Below, one piece after another: positions 51,684 through 60,435 of a stretch of 64,000 bases of DNA. The DNA lies in the NCBI GenBank assembly GCA_964626565.1, contig CAZVFX010000005.1:34314-98313 (forward strand), written 5' to 3'. The notes beneath the pieces are model-generated. The model saw only the letters and a program-made list of their open reading frames with translations, did no database searches and was not told where the DNA came from. The DNA is from CAZVFX01 sp964626565. GTDB lineage: Bacteria; Myxococcota_A; UBA9042; CAIXZC01. Numbering within the stretch: position 1 is the first letter of the stretch; every line of letters begins with the position of its first letter. The translations under genes were made by a program, and so were the position numbers.

Positions 51684-54600
51684 ATGAAGAAAAGACCAAC
51701 CAAATTGACGAGGAGACGCTTCTTGAAGCTCTCCGGCGCCGGCACCACGGCCCTGGCTGTAGGGTTGATGGGCTGTGGCAACGGCGATGGCAAGGATGAT
51801 CCGGAAGACATCCTCGGTGAGGGTGTCGGAGCGGATCTCAGGGGAGACACCGGCTTTGACGTTGAGCCGGACCCGGACATCGTGGGCGAGCTGCCCCCGG
51901 ATCCGGACATCGTGGGCGAGCTGCCCCCGGATCCCGACGTTGCGCCCGACGTCCAGCCGGGCTGTCCCGACATGCCCGATTGGGTAGATGCACGTGAGCC
52001 CAAGGAAGGTGTCGAGACCACGACGATCTGCCCCTACTGCGCATGCGGCTGTGGGCTCATCGTGACCGCGGCGGATGTGGATGGGGAGACCAAGGTGGTG
52101 AACACCGAGGGAGACCCGGACCACCCGATCAACGAAGGTGCGCTGTGCTCGAAGGGGCAGGCGCTCTACCAGGTGGCCAACAACGAGCGGCGCCTCACCA
52201 AGGTGTTGCACCGGGCCCCGGGTGCGGCGGACTGGGACGAAGTGTCCTGGGATGACGCGCTCACTGCAATTGCGGCAAAGGTGAAGGCGACCCGTGACGC
52301 CACGTTTGAAGAAACCGATGGGGAAGGCAGGACCGTAAACCGGACGGAAGGTATCGGTCTCATGGGAAGCGCCGCCCTGGACAACGAAGAGTGCTATGCG
52401 CTAAGGAAGATGGCGACAGCACTCGGCCTGGTGTTCATCGAACACCAGGCGCGTATCTGACACAGCTCCACTGTCGCCGGTCTGGCGGAAACATTTGGTC
52501 GTGGAGCTATGACGAACCACTGGATCGACATCCAGAACGCGGATGCGATCATGATCATCGGCAGTAACGCTGCCGAGAACCACCCCATGTCTATGAAGTG
52601 GGTCAACAAGGCGCGCCAGGATAACGGCGCCAAGGTTATCAGCGTGGACCCGCGTTTCACCCGCACCTCGGCAGTTGCGGATCTGTACTGCCAGATGCGG
52701 TCGGGGACCGACATTGCATTCATGGGCGGCATCCTGCACGCGGTGCTTACCGAGATGGAAGCTAACCCCGACAACTACAACATGGATTACGTGTTAAACT
52801 ACACCAACGCCCGGTTCAAGACCGCGGACGGGTTCACTTTCGACGTGGACGCCGGCGCGTTCTCCGACAAGGCGACGACCTGGAAGTACGAAACGGACGA
52901 AAACGGTGCGCCGGTAGTGGTTGACGCGGCGAACGTGTGGGACGAAGCTTCCGGCTCAGTCCTGTCCGCGATGAAGAAGCACTACACCCGCTACACCGTG
53001 GATGCGGTTTGTTCAGTGACGGGAACCGACCCGGCTGCCTACCAGGAAGCCATCGACATCTACAAGGCCACCGGCGCCACGGGTAAATCCGGAACCATCA
53101 TGTACGCGATGGGTTCGACGCAGCATACCCACGGCACGCAGAACGTACGTTCCTACGCGGTGCTGCAGTTGTTGCTGGGCAACACCGGTGTGGCCGGCGG
53201 CGGCATCAACGCTCTGAGAGGCGAGTCCAACGTGCAGGGGTCCACAGACCACTGCCTGTTGTTCCACATCCTCCCCGGTTATCTGGGCACGCCAAAGGCG
53301 ACCCAGACTACGCTGGGCGTCCACGACTTCGGCGGTGACGTCGGCATTCAGGCGATGACCAAGAACATCATCAAGGGTCTCCTGGACGAGGGAACTCTTC
53401 TGGAAGAAGACCTTCCTGAAGAATATGCGGCTTCGTACAGCTACACCAAGGCTCCGGGCACGCCGGTCTACGCGGAAGGCAGCTTCCCGGGCGGCGGCGG
53501 CTCCATCAACTGGTGGCAGCACTACCCGAAGTACATGGTGAGCATGCTCAAAGCGTTCTACCACGACGCAGCCACCGTCGATAACGAGTTCGGCTACCAG
53601 TGGCTGCCGAAACTCAACCCCGGCTCCAACTACTCGCACATCAGCCTGTTCGAGGCGATGTACAACGGTGACATGCCCGGCTTCTTCGCCTGGGGACAGA
53701 ACCCGGCAGTAGGCGGACCTTCGGCGCTGAAGGAGCGCGAGGCGTTGGGCAAGCTGGACTGGCTGGTAACCGTAGAGTTGTGGGAAACCGAGACCGCGGC
53801 CTTCTGGAAGGCCCCGGGTGTCGACTCTGCATCCATCGACACCGAAGTGTGGCTGCTTCCTGCCGCCTCATCGGTGGAGAAGGAAGGCAGTGTCACCAAC
53901 TCCGGCCGCTGGGGACAGTGGCGCTACAAGGCGGTAGAGCCGCCCGGAGAGGCCAAGGACGACCTCTGGATCGCCACTCAGCTCGTGGACAAGATCCAAG
54001 CCCTGTACGAGGGCGGAGGCGTTTTCCCCGACCCCATCGTCAACCTGGACTGGAGCTACGGGGACAAGGATCATCCTGACCCGCATCTCGTGGCCAAGGA
54101 GATCAACGGCTGGGGATATGAGGACGGCAAGCAGAAGTTCAGCTTCGGCCAACTGGCCTATGACGGCTCCACCTGCTCGGGCAACTGGCTGTACTGCGGC
54201 TCGTACGTAGAGCCGGAGAACGACGCCATCAACCCGAACCGGCTGGCCAAGCGGAGCAAGGAAGGCAACACCGACATCGGCATCTACCCCAACTGGTCGT
54301 GGTGCTGGCCGGTGAACCGCCGGATCATCTACAACCGCGCTTCCGTTGATCTCGACGGGCAGCCCTTTGACGCTGCAGACGCGGTGGTCACATTTGACTC
54401 GGGCACCGGCAAGTATGTCGGCGACGTGTCGGACGGCGGCGGACTGCCGGGCGACAAACTTCCGTTCATCATGAAACCCGAGGGCGTGGGCAGGCTGTTC
54501 GGCTTCGGCCGGGCGGACGGACCGTTCCCCGAGCACTTCGAGCCGTGGGAGTCGCCGTTGGATGCCAACCCGTTCAACGCGTCCATGCTCACCCCGTACG

Positions 54601-55037
54601 CACACGTGTACCCGGAGGGCTATGCTCCCAAGGGAGAAAACACCGACTTCCCGTATGTTGCGACAACATACCGGGTCACTGAGCACTGGCAGGCGGGCGC
54701 AATGACCCGTAACCTGCCCTGGCTCGCCGAGGCTATGCCCGAGTGCTTCATTGAGATGAGCAAGGAGCTCGCCGAGGAGAAGGGCATTGCCAACGGTGAC
54801 AACGTGAAGATCACGAGCGCTCGTGGCGAGATGGAGGCAAAAGCCGTGGTCACGGTGCGGTTCAAGCCCTTCAACGTTGCCGGCAAAACGGTCCACGAGG
54901 TAGGCATCCCGTGGCACTGGGGTTTCCAGGGCATTGCCAAGGGCCACAGCGCCAACCGGCTGACGCCAAATATCGGTGACTGTAATACGAGGATCCCTGA
55001 GTTCAAGGCGTTCCTCTGTAACGTAACCAAAGCCTAA
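51684..55037 (+). CDS. Selenocysteine formate dehydrogenase, catalytic subunit (in-frame TGA = Sec259)
   Basis: A 1117-residue molybdopterin enzyme oxidising formate to CO2. The N-terminus is a Tat signal (LTRRRFLKLSG) that ends in a lipobox, GLMGCGN, so the subunit looks like a Tat-exported lipoprotein. Two 10-residue repeats (PDIVGELPPD) form a linker. The [4Fe-4S] site is CPYCACGCGLIV...GALCSKG. TGA at 52458-52460 lies in EHQARI-U-HSSTVAGL, the conserved Sec position, and the frame stays open through the gene. A SECIS hairpin follows at once. ATG 51684 has GGGAG 7 nt upstream. The catalytic core resembles FdnG/FdhA. Followed 11 nt later by its Fe-S subunit. Confidence 0.95.
51873..51932 (+). 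repeat. 30-bp tandem repeat in the formate dehydrogenase linker
   Basis: Two perfect or near-perfect 30-bp copies encode PDIVGELPPD twice, between the lipobox and the Fe-S domain. It keeps the reading frame. Confidence 0.85.
52475..52487 (+). promoter_or_regulatory. SECIS element of the formate dehydrogenase gene
   Basis: CGCC-GGTCT-GGCG hairpin whose loop starts 18 nt after the TGA. The loop sequence GGTCT is the same as in the E. coli fdhF SECIS, and the stem is perfect; TGT and ACA outside it can extend the helix. Confidence 0.85.
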
Positions 55038-55048
55038 GGAGGGGAAAA

Positions 55049-55837
55049 ATGGCCGAGAAAGCTATATTGATCGACTCTTCCCTCTGCATGGGCTGCAGAG
55101 GGTGCCAGGTTGCCTGCAAGCAGTGGTGGCAACAGGGCGTGGAAGAAACTACCTGTACCGGTTCCTACCAGAACCCACCGGACGCCAGCTACATCACGTG
55201 GTCCCTGGTGCGGTTCACGGAAGCGGAAATTGACGGTAAAGTGAAGTGGTACTTTGCCAAGGACCAGTGCCGTCACTGCAAGGACGCGCCGTGCGCCATG
55301 GCCTGCCCCCACGGGGACAAGGTCGTGACCAAGACCGACGCCGGCGCGGTTCTGTTTGACCAGTCCCAATGTGGTGACTGCGACACGGAGTGCGTGAAGT
55401 TCTGCCCCTATGACGTACCGAAGGCGGAAGGAGACTTCTGCCGGGCGAGCAAGTGCCGCATGTGCGACGACCGGGTCGAAGCCGGAGGAATGCCGGCGTG
55501 CGTAAAGACCTGCCCCACCGGTGGTCTCAGTTTTGGCGACAAGGATGACATGATCGCGAAAGCTGAAGCCAGGGTCGCGGCGCTCGGTGGAGACGCCAAC
55601 ATCTATCCCAACACTGACGGGAACGCGATGTGGATTCTCCAGGCGGCGAACACCGACTACATGCTCGCCAGCCACACTCCGCGGGAGATTCCGGGCCAGC
55701 AGAAGCCCGAGCAGATCCCGCCACAGCCTCGGACCCGCCTGGCCGGCAAGAGCATGATGCCTCTGGGCATCGCCGCGCTTATCGGCGGCGTAGCTTATGC
55801 GATCAAGCTCCGCTCCATGGGCGGCACCGAGGAGTAG
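55049..55837 (+). CDS. Formate dehydrogenase iron-sulfur subunit with C-terminal membrane anchor
   Basis: A 262-residue Fe-S protein with ligands for four [4Fe-4S] clusters: CMGCRGCQVAC, CRHCKDAPCAMAC, CGDCDTECVKFC and CRMCDDRVEAGGMPACVKTC. It passes electrons from the catalytic subunit. One hydrophobic helix near the C-terminus (MMPLGIAALIGGVAYAI) anchors it, as in FdnH. No cytochrome b gene follows, unlike FdnGHI, so electrons must reach another acceptor. AAGGAGG precedes ATG. Confidence 0.94.
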   Translation: MAEKAILIDSSLCMGCRGCQVACKQWWQQGVEETTCTGSYQNPPDASYITWSLVRFTEAEIDGKVKWYFAKDQCRHCKDAPCAMACPHGDKVVTKTDAGAVLFDQSQCGDCDTECVKFCPYDVPKAEGDFCRASKCRMCDDRVEAGGMPACVKTCPTGGLSFGDKDDMIAKAEARVAALGGDANIYPNTDGNAMWILQAANTDYMLASHTPREIPGQQKPEQIPPQPRTRLAGKSMMPLGIAALIGGVAYAIKLRSMGGTEE

Positions 55838-55857
55838 TATCACGATGACCGTTGCGT

Positions 55858-55897
55858 GGCGTGCGGGCCGGTGGCGGCCGGCCTGCGCGCCCTTTTT
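55858..55897 (+). terminator. Intrinsic terminator after the formate dehydrogenase subunits
   Basis: A 14-bp stem (55858-55871 with 55878-55891, two G-U pairs) and TGGCGG loop are followed by CTTTTT. It separates the structural genes from fdhE. Confidence 0.85.
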
Positions 55898-55974
55898 CAC
55901 TCTCCCCTTCCCTTGACAGTTGATCTTGCCTTGTGGCAAGCTGCGCTTGCCGATGTTCAAACAGGAGATTTGCC

Positions 55975-56883
55975 ATGAAAATCATACTGGCGCCGCCCCC
56001 TTTGGAAGAGATCTTGCAGGCCTTGGAATTCTATCGCGACAAACCGTACGCCGCCGACGTATTTCTGGACTTCAACGCGGCCATCATCAAAGCTCAATAC
56101 GAGAACCTCGAGCGCCACGGCGATCGGCAGCCCGCCGCGATCTGGCCTCGAACAGACCTCCCGGAGAAGGTTAAAACCGGATTCAGACTGTTCGATGTCA
56201 ACACCCTCGAGGTGGACTCCGAGATCTCCGGAGAATTGTTTGACGCGATGTGCGGAATCATCGAGAAATTCAACACCCTGCCCAGGGAAAACGTGGACCG
56301 GCTCAGGACGCAAAAAGAAGCCGGGGACATCGATGTGGCCGGCCTGGTGTTCAACATCATCACCCAGAACACCGGCTACTTTGTGGAGCAGGCGGCCAGT
56401 AACAAAGTCCCTGCCGCGGCCCTGGTCTTCATCGCCGAGCACGTCGCCCGTGCCGTAGTCGCGCAGTGGGGGAAGTTCTACGACAATCAACTCGAAGTAG
56501 TCGGCCACTCACAAGGACACTGCCCCACTTGCGGCAACGAGCCGATAATGGCCTACTTCGAAGGCGAGGGCGGGCTTCGCATGCTCAAGTGTTCGCTTTG
56601 CCACACCTGCTGGGAATTCTCCCGGGCCGAATGCCCGTTCTGCGGTCATTCCGACCCCAAAGAGGGTGTAAAATTCCTCTACTACGACGAAGCCGACCCC
56701 CATCGGGTCTACGTGTGCGGCAGTTGCCAACGTTACGTCAGAACCATCGACGGGCGCCGCACCGACCGCACGCCGGTACCGATTGCCGACGCGGTGGGAA
56801 CCATCTACCTCGACCAGATGGCCGTAGAGAAGGGTTACTTGCGCGGGGCGGCTCCGCAGACGGACGCTTCCGGTGCGAATTAG
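55975..56883 (+). CDS. fdhE: Formate dehydrogenase accessory protein FdhE
   Basis: A 302-residue homologue of FdhE, required for maturation of formate dehydrogenases and thought to bind iron through CxxC pairs. The visible pairs are GHCPTCGNEP, CSLCHTC, CPFCGHSD and CGSCQRY, the rubredoxin-like set of the family. ATG 55975 has AGGAG 7 nt upstream. Coming after the dehydrogenase genes and a strong terminator, it probably has its own promoter; TTGACA at 55914-55919 is a candidate -35. Confidence 0.92.
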   Translation: MKIILAPPPLEEILQALEFYRDKPYAADVFLDFNAAIIKAQYENLERHGDRQPAAIWPRTDLPEKVKTGFRLFDVNTLEVDSEISGELFDAMCGIIEKFNTLPRENVDRLRTQKEAGDIDVAGLVFNIITQNTGYFVEQAASNKVPAAALVFIAEHVARAVVAQWGKFYDNQLEVVGHSQGHCPTCGNEPIMAYFEGEGGLRMLKCSLCHTCWEFSRAECPFCGHSDPKEGVKFLYYDEADPHRVYVCGSCQRYVRTIDGRRTDRTPVPIADAVGTIYLDQMAVEKGYLRGAAPQTDASGAN

Positions 56884-56909
56884 GCTTGCAGGCCTGAAGG
56901 CTTGAAGGC
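56883..56909. repeat. GGCTTGAAGGC-type stutter repeat
   Basis: GGCTTGCA-GGCCTGAA-GGCTTGAA-GGC, an 8-nt unit in about three copies, starts right at the fdhE stop codon. Confidence 0.6.
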
Positions 56910-56999
56910 ACTACAAAACCGGTCGGATACGGCAGTTTGAAAAGGGTTGACAATCTTCCGCGCGCCCTAGTATTGTCGTCCGAGATACATCTGATGGAG

Positions 57000-57041
57000 T
57001 GTTAAACTATTGTTGGATGTTAAGCTATTGTTGGGTGTTAG
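57000..57041. repeat. 18-bp stutter repeat upstream of the thiolase-like gene
   Basis: TGTTAAACTATTGTTGGA followed by TGTTAAGCTATTGTTGGG, then TGTTAG. It lies 30 nt before the thiolase-fold gene start, in an AT-rich leader. Confidence 0.7.
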
Positions 57042-57070
57042 ATCCAAAACCACATGAAAAGGAGAGAACG

Positions 57071-58174
57071 ATGAGCGTTGTTGTCATGGGCGTTGGGTTC
57101 TGCGGAGCCTTTCCCACGTCCAGTGGCCTGTCGTATCGCGAGTTAATCGCCCGCGCTGCGACCATGGCCTACCAGGACGCCGGCATAACGCCGGAAGAGG
57201 TGGACGGCGCAGTCTCGGTGGAAGAGGACTTCGTCTCCGGGTACTCGATTGCAGATGAGTACGTTCCCGACCAGATCGGCATGGTCCGTAAGCCGGTGTA
57301 CACGGTGCCGGGGGACTTCCTGCACGGTCTTTGCTCGGCGGTAATGCAATTGAAGACCGGGCAGTACAAGACGCTGGTCGTAGAGGCGTACAGCAAGGCA
57401 AGCAACATCCTGACCAAGGATGAAGTCCTGCATTTCGCCTACGACCCGATCTTCAACCGCTTCGGGTTGTCTCCTCACTATCTGGCCGGCATCGAGATGC
57501 AACAGTTCATCGACGAGTCCGGCTACGGGTTCGCGGACGTGGCCGAAGTGGCTGCGAACAGCCGGCTGAAGGCGCTTGGCAATCCGCTGGCGCCCTTTGG
57601 TGCGAGGATCGAGTCCCGGGACATTCTTTCTTCCCGCATGCTCGCCAGCCCGGTCACCGAACTGATGACGACCCGCCACGCGGACGCCGCGGTGGTGGCC
57701 GTGCTTGGTGTGGGCGATGAAGCCCTTGAGCGTTCCCGCAAGCCGGTGCACGTTACCGGTACAGGTTGGGGTGGCGGCAACTCGCTCATCGAGCGCCGTG
57801 ACCACCACATCTCGGCCGGAACGGTTGTCTCGGCACGGATGGCATACGAGGAAGCCGGAATAGAGGTTCCCGGCGATGAGTTGGATGTGGCCTATGTCTC
57901 AGACCTGTACGCCCATCGTCAGCTCATGCACCAGGAAGCGCTCCGGATTCCGGACGAGATGCTTCCATTCGTCAATCCTGACGGCGGCGCGCTTGGCGGC
58001 GGCGACCTGGTGGAAGCGACCGGCGGAGCCCGGTTCTTCGACGCAGTGCGCATGCTCAGAAGCGAGGCCGGCGCCCACCAGCTTGAGGACGCAGAGCTTG
58101 CTCTGGTCCATGCCTGGAGAGGGCCTCCGACCGATACTTGTGCCGTTGTCATCCTAGAAGGCGAAGGGAGGTAG
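57071..58174 (+). CDS. Thiolase-fold protein (lipid-transfer-protein/SCP-x type)
   Basis: A 367-residue thiolase-superfamily protein of the non-classical SCP-x group. LHGLCSAVMQL lies where the nucleophile Cys normally sits, but the usual GHP motif reads GGALGGGDLVEATG, so the catalytic His is absent. It may therefore be a partner or regulatory subunit, or have another C-C lyase activity. ATG 57071 follows GGAGAGAACG. The next gene starts 3 nt after the stop and encodes a second thiolase-fold protein; the two probably form a hetero-complex. Confidence 0.85.
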   Translation: MSVVVMGVGFCGAFPTSSGLSYRELIARAATMAYQDAGITPEEVDGAVSVEEDFVSGYSIADEYVPDQIGMVRKPVYTVPGDFLHGLCSAVMQLKTGQYKTLVVEAYSKASNILTKDEVLHFAYDPIFNRFGLSPHYLAGIEMQQFIDESGYGFADVAEVAANSRLKALGNPLAPFGARIESRDILSSRMLASPVTELMTTRHADAAVVAVLGVGDEALERSRKPVHVTGTGWGGGNSLIERRDHHISAGTVVSARMAYEEAGIEVPGDELDVAYVSDLYAHRQLMHQEALRIPDEMLPFVNPDGGALGGGDLVEATGGARFFDAVRMLRSEAGAHQLEDAELALVHAWRGPPTDTCAVVILEGEGR

Positions 58175-58176
58175 CC

Positions 58177-60369
58177 ATGAATAACAAGGTAGCAGTAATC
58201 GGCGCTGGGATGACCCGATTCGTCCGTCGCGCCAAGGAATCCTCCGGGGAGTTGGCCGCGGCTGCGGTGGAAATGGCCCTCGAAGACGCCGGATTGACCA
58301 TCGATGATATCGACTCCGTCTGCCTCGGCACTGCGCCGGACGCGTTCGACGGCATTCACATGAACGGCGAGCACCTCATAGCCGGCTCCGGAGCCCTGCA
58401 TAAGCCATACCTGAGACACTACGTGGGCGGTGGCACGGGCATCTTCAGCCCCATCCACGGCTGGATGCACGTGGCGTCGGGCAAGTTTCGGAACTGCCTC
58501 GTGGTGACCGAGGAGAAAATGTCTCCCATCGTCCCGCACCCGGCCGGGGCTTTCCTGACCATCTTCGACCACACCACCGAGCAGCCTCTGAAGCTGACGC
58601 TGATCCACATCTTCGCCATCGAGATGTGCCGTTTCATGCACACGTACGGCTACAAGGAAGAGGAGATGGCCCTCGTCTCGGTGCAAAACAAGTTCAACGC
58701 CCTGGACCACCCGGCCGCGCAAATCGCCCAGGAAATCACGGTCGATGACGTAATGAACTCTCCGGTCCTCTCCTGGCCGGTGAAGCGGCTCGATATCAGC
58801 CCTACTTCCGACGGCGCCTGTGCCATCGTGTTGGCCAACGAGAACGTGGCCAGGACTCACTCCAAGGCTCCGGTCTTTATCGAGGGTGTCGGCTTCCGCC
58901 TGGACACGGCCTACTGGTGCACCCGCGATCTGGCCTTCCCAAACTACGTGGCCATGGCCGCCAAGGATGCATACGAGATGGCCGGCGTCACCAATCCGGA
59001 CGACCAGATCGATATCTGGGAACCTTACGATCCGTTCGACTACAAGGCGCTGCACCACATGAACGCTCTTCTCCTGGACAAGAGCGGGCGCAAGACCAAA
59101 GAATTGCTCCTGTCCGGCGCCTTCGCCAGAGACGGGTCCCATCCCATGTGCCCATCGGGCGGCGCCCTGGGTGTCGGCAATCCCATCGCGGCCACCGGTC
59201 TGATGAAAATCGCGGAGCTGTACTTCCAGCTCTCGGGACAGGCCGGGAAGCGGCAGGTCAAGAAGACCCCGTATCGCGGTGTCGCCCAGGCCTGGGGAGA
59301 CTTGATGCAGGTCGGCACCGTGGTGGTCATGGCTTCCGAAGGCAGCATGCCGAGGAAGACCCGCTGGAGCGAGATGACCTCCGACGGACTGTTTGGCACG
59401 GGACTCCGGAATGTCGAGGACGTGCCGCACATCAAGTACACACCGGACCTCAGATACAGTTGGGACAACGGGCTCGCCCTGACCACCTATCTCGACGGCT
59501 TCAAGCAAGGCAAGATCCGGGGTTCCCGCTGCCGCAAGTGCGGCCGCGTGATGATTCCGGCGCGCTCCTTCTGCGAGCTGTGTAATCTCCACAACGTTGA
59601 CGAGTACTGCGATCTGGCGGACTCCGGCAAGGTCGAGACATTCACCCTGTCCCGGGTGGACTGGGACTCCTCCATGCTGCCGGACGGCAAGGTCAGGATC
59701 TTCGCCGTGATTTCCATCGACGGTGCAGCGGAAGAGATGGGTCTGTGCCATTTCCTCGACGAGGTCAAGCCGGAGGATGTCCACATCGGCATGCGCGTCA
59801 AGGCCGTTTGGAAGCCGGCCTCGCAGCGCACGGGTACGGTGACGGACATCAAGCACTTTAAGCCCTACAAGAGCAAGGCCGCCGCTCCGGCGCCGGTAGA
59901 AATCAAACCGCTGGAACTGACGCCCGAGACGGCCGTCGGCTTCCCGGGCGGGATCCCACTGGGCTATGCGTACACGGCTGGCCTGGCCGGGATTCGTTTC
60001 TACGAAGATCTTGCCAAAGGCAAGCTGTCGGGAACCTGGTGTCCGAGCTGCGAGGCGACCCACATTCCGCCTGCGGCGTTCTGCGAATTCAGCATGACCA
60101 CGCTCGATCCCGAGAACGATGCTCGGGAGATCGACCCCGGGAGCGGTCTGCTGAACTCCTATACGATCGTCCATGAAGACCGCACGGGCAAGATACTCGA
60201 CGAGCCGGAAGTGGTGGTCCAGGTAGTCTTTCCAAATACGGCCGGCAGCGTCTTCGGCAGGCTGAAGACCGACGATCTGGACGAACTGGAAATCGGCATG
60301 CCTGTGGAACTCTGCAAGACCCCCATCAACTCCGGCCCGGAAGGCGTCTACTTCAAGCCGCGCGGATAG
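58177..60369 (+). CDS. Thiolase-fold protein fused to two DUF35 (Zn-ribbon/OB-fold) domains
   Basis: A 730-residue three-domain protein. Residues ~1-385 form a thiolase fold (VIGAGMTRFVRR; CPSGGALGVGNPIAATGL, with Asn in place of the GHP His and no evident nucleophile Cys in VGGGTGIFSPIHG). Residues ~440-570 are a DUF35 domain with zinc ribbon CRKCGRVMIPARSFCELC. Residues ~600-730 are a second DUF35 with a partly lost ribbon, CPSCEATHIPPAAFCEFS. DUF35 partners occur in Ltp2-type side-chain aldolases and in the benzoylsuccinyl-CoA thiolase BbsAB, usually as a separate single chain. A retro-aldol or thiolytic step on a bulky acyl-CoA is likely. GGGAGG 5 nt before ATG. Confidence 0.87.
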   Translation: MNNKVAVIGAGMTRFVRRAKESSGELAAAAVEMALEDAGLTIDDIDSVCLGTAPDAFDGIHMNGEHLIAGSGALHKPYLRHYVGGGTGIFSPIHGWMHVASGKFRNCLVVTEEKMSPIVPHPAGAFLTIFDHTTEQPLKLTLIHIFAIEMCRFMHTYGYKEEEMALVSVQNKFNALDHPAAQIAQEITVDDVMNSPVLSWPVKRLDISPTSDGACAIVLANENVARTHSKAPVFIEGVGFRLDTAYWCTRDLAFPNYVAMAAKDAYEMAGVTNPDDQIDIWEPYDPFDYKALHHMNALLLDKSGRKTKELLLSGAFARDGSHPMCPSGGALGVGNPIAATGLMKIAELYFQLSGQAGKRQVKKTPYRGVAQAWGDLMQVGTVVVMASEGSMPRKTRWSEMTSDGLFGTGLRNVEDVPHIKYTPDLRYSWDNGLALTTYLDGFKQGKIRGSRCRKCGRVMIPARSFCELCNLHNVDEYCDLADSGKVETFTLSRVDWDSSMLPDGKVRIFAVISIDGAAEEMGLCHFLDEVKPEDVHIGMRVKAVWKPASQRTGTVTDIKHFKPYKSKAAAPAPVEIKPLELTPETAVGFPGGIPLGYAYTAGLAGIRFYEDLAKGKLSGTWCPSCEATHIPPAAFCEFSMTTLDPENDAREIDPGSGLLNSYTIVHEDRTGKILDEPEVVVQVVFPNTAGSVFGRLKTDDLDELEIGMPVELCKTPINSGPEGVYFKPRG

Positions 60370-60435
60370 CCGTCAAATCTCAGACATCCTGACTTCCTGA
60401 CTACCGCGAACTGGTATTTTCGGTGTGATGCGGCC

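Noticed and set aside
51684..55037. Frameshift or split gene at the formate dehydrogenase TGA
   Set aside because: Both halves are in the same frame, the TGA is at the known Sec position, and a SECIS hairpin follows.
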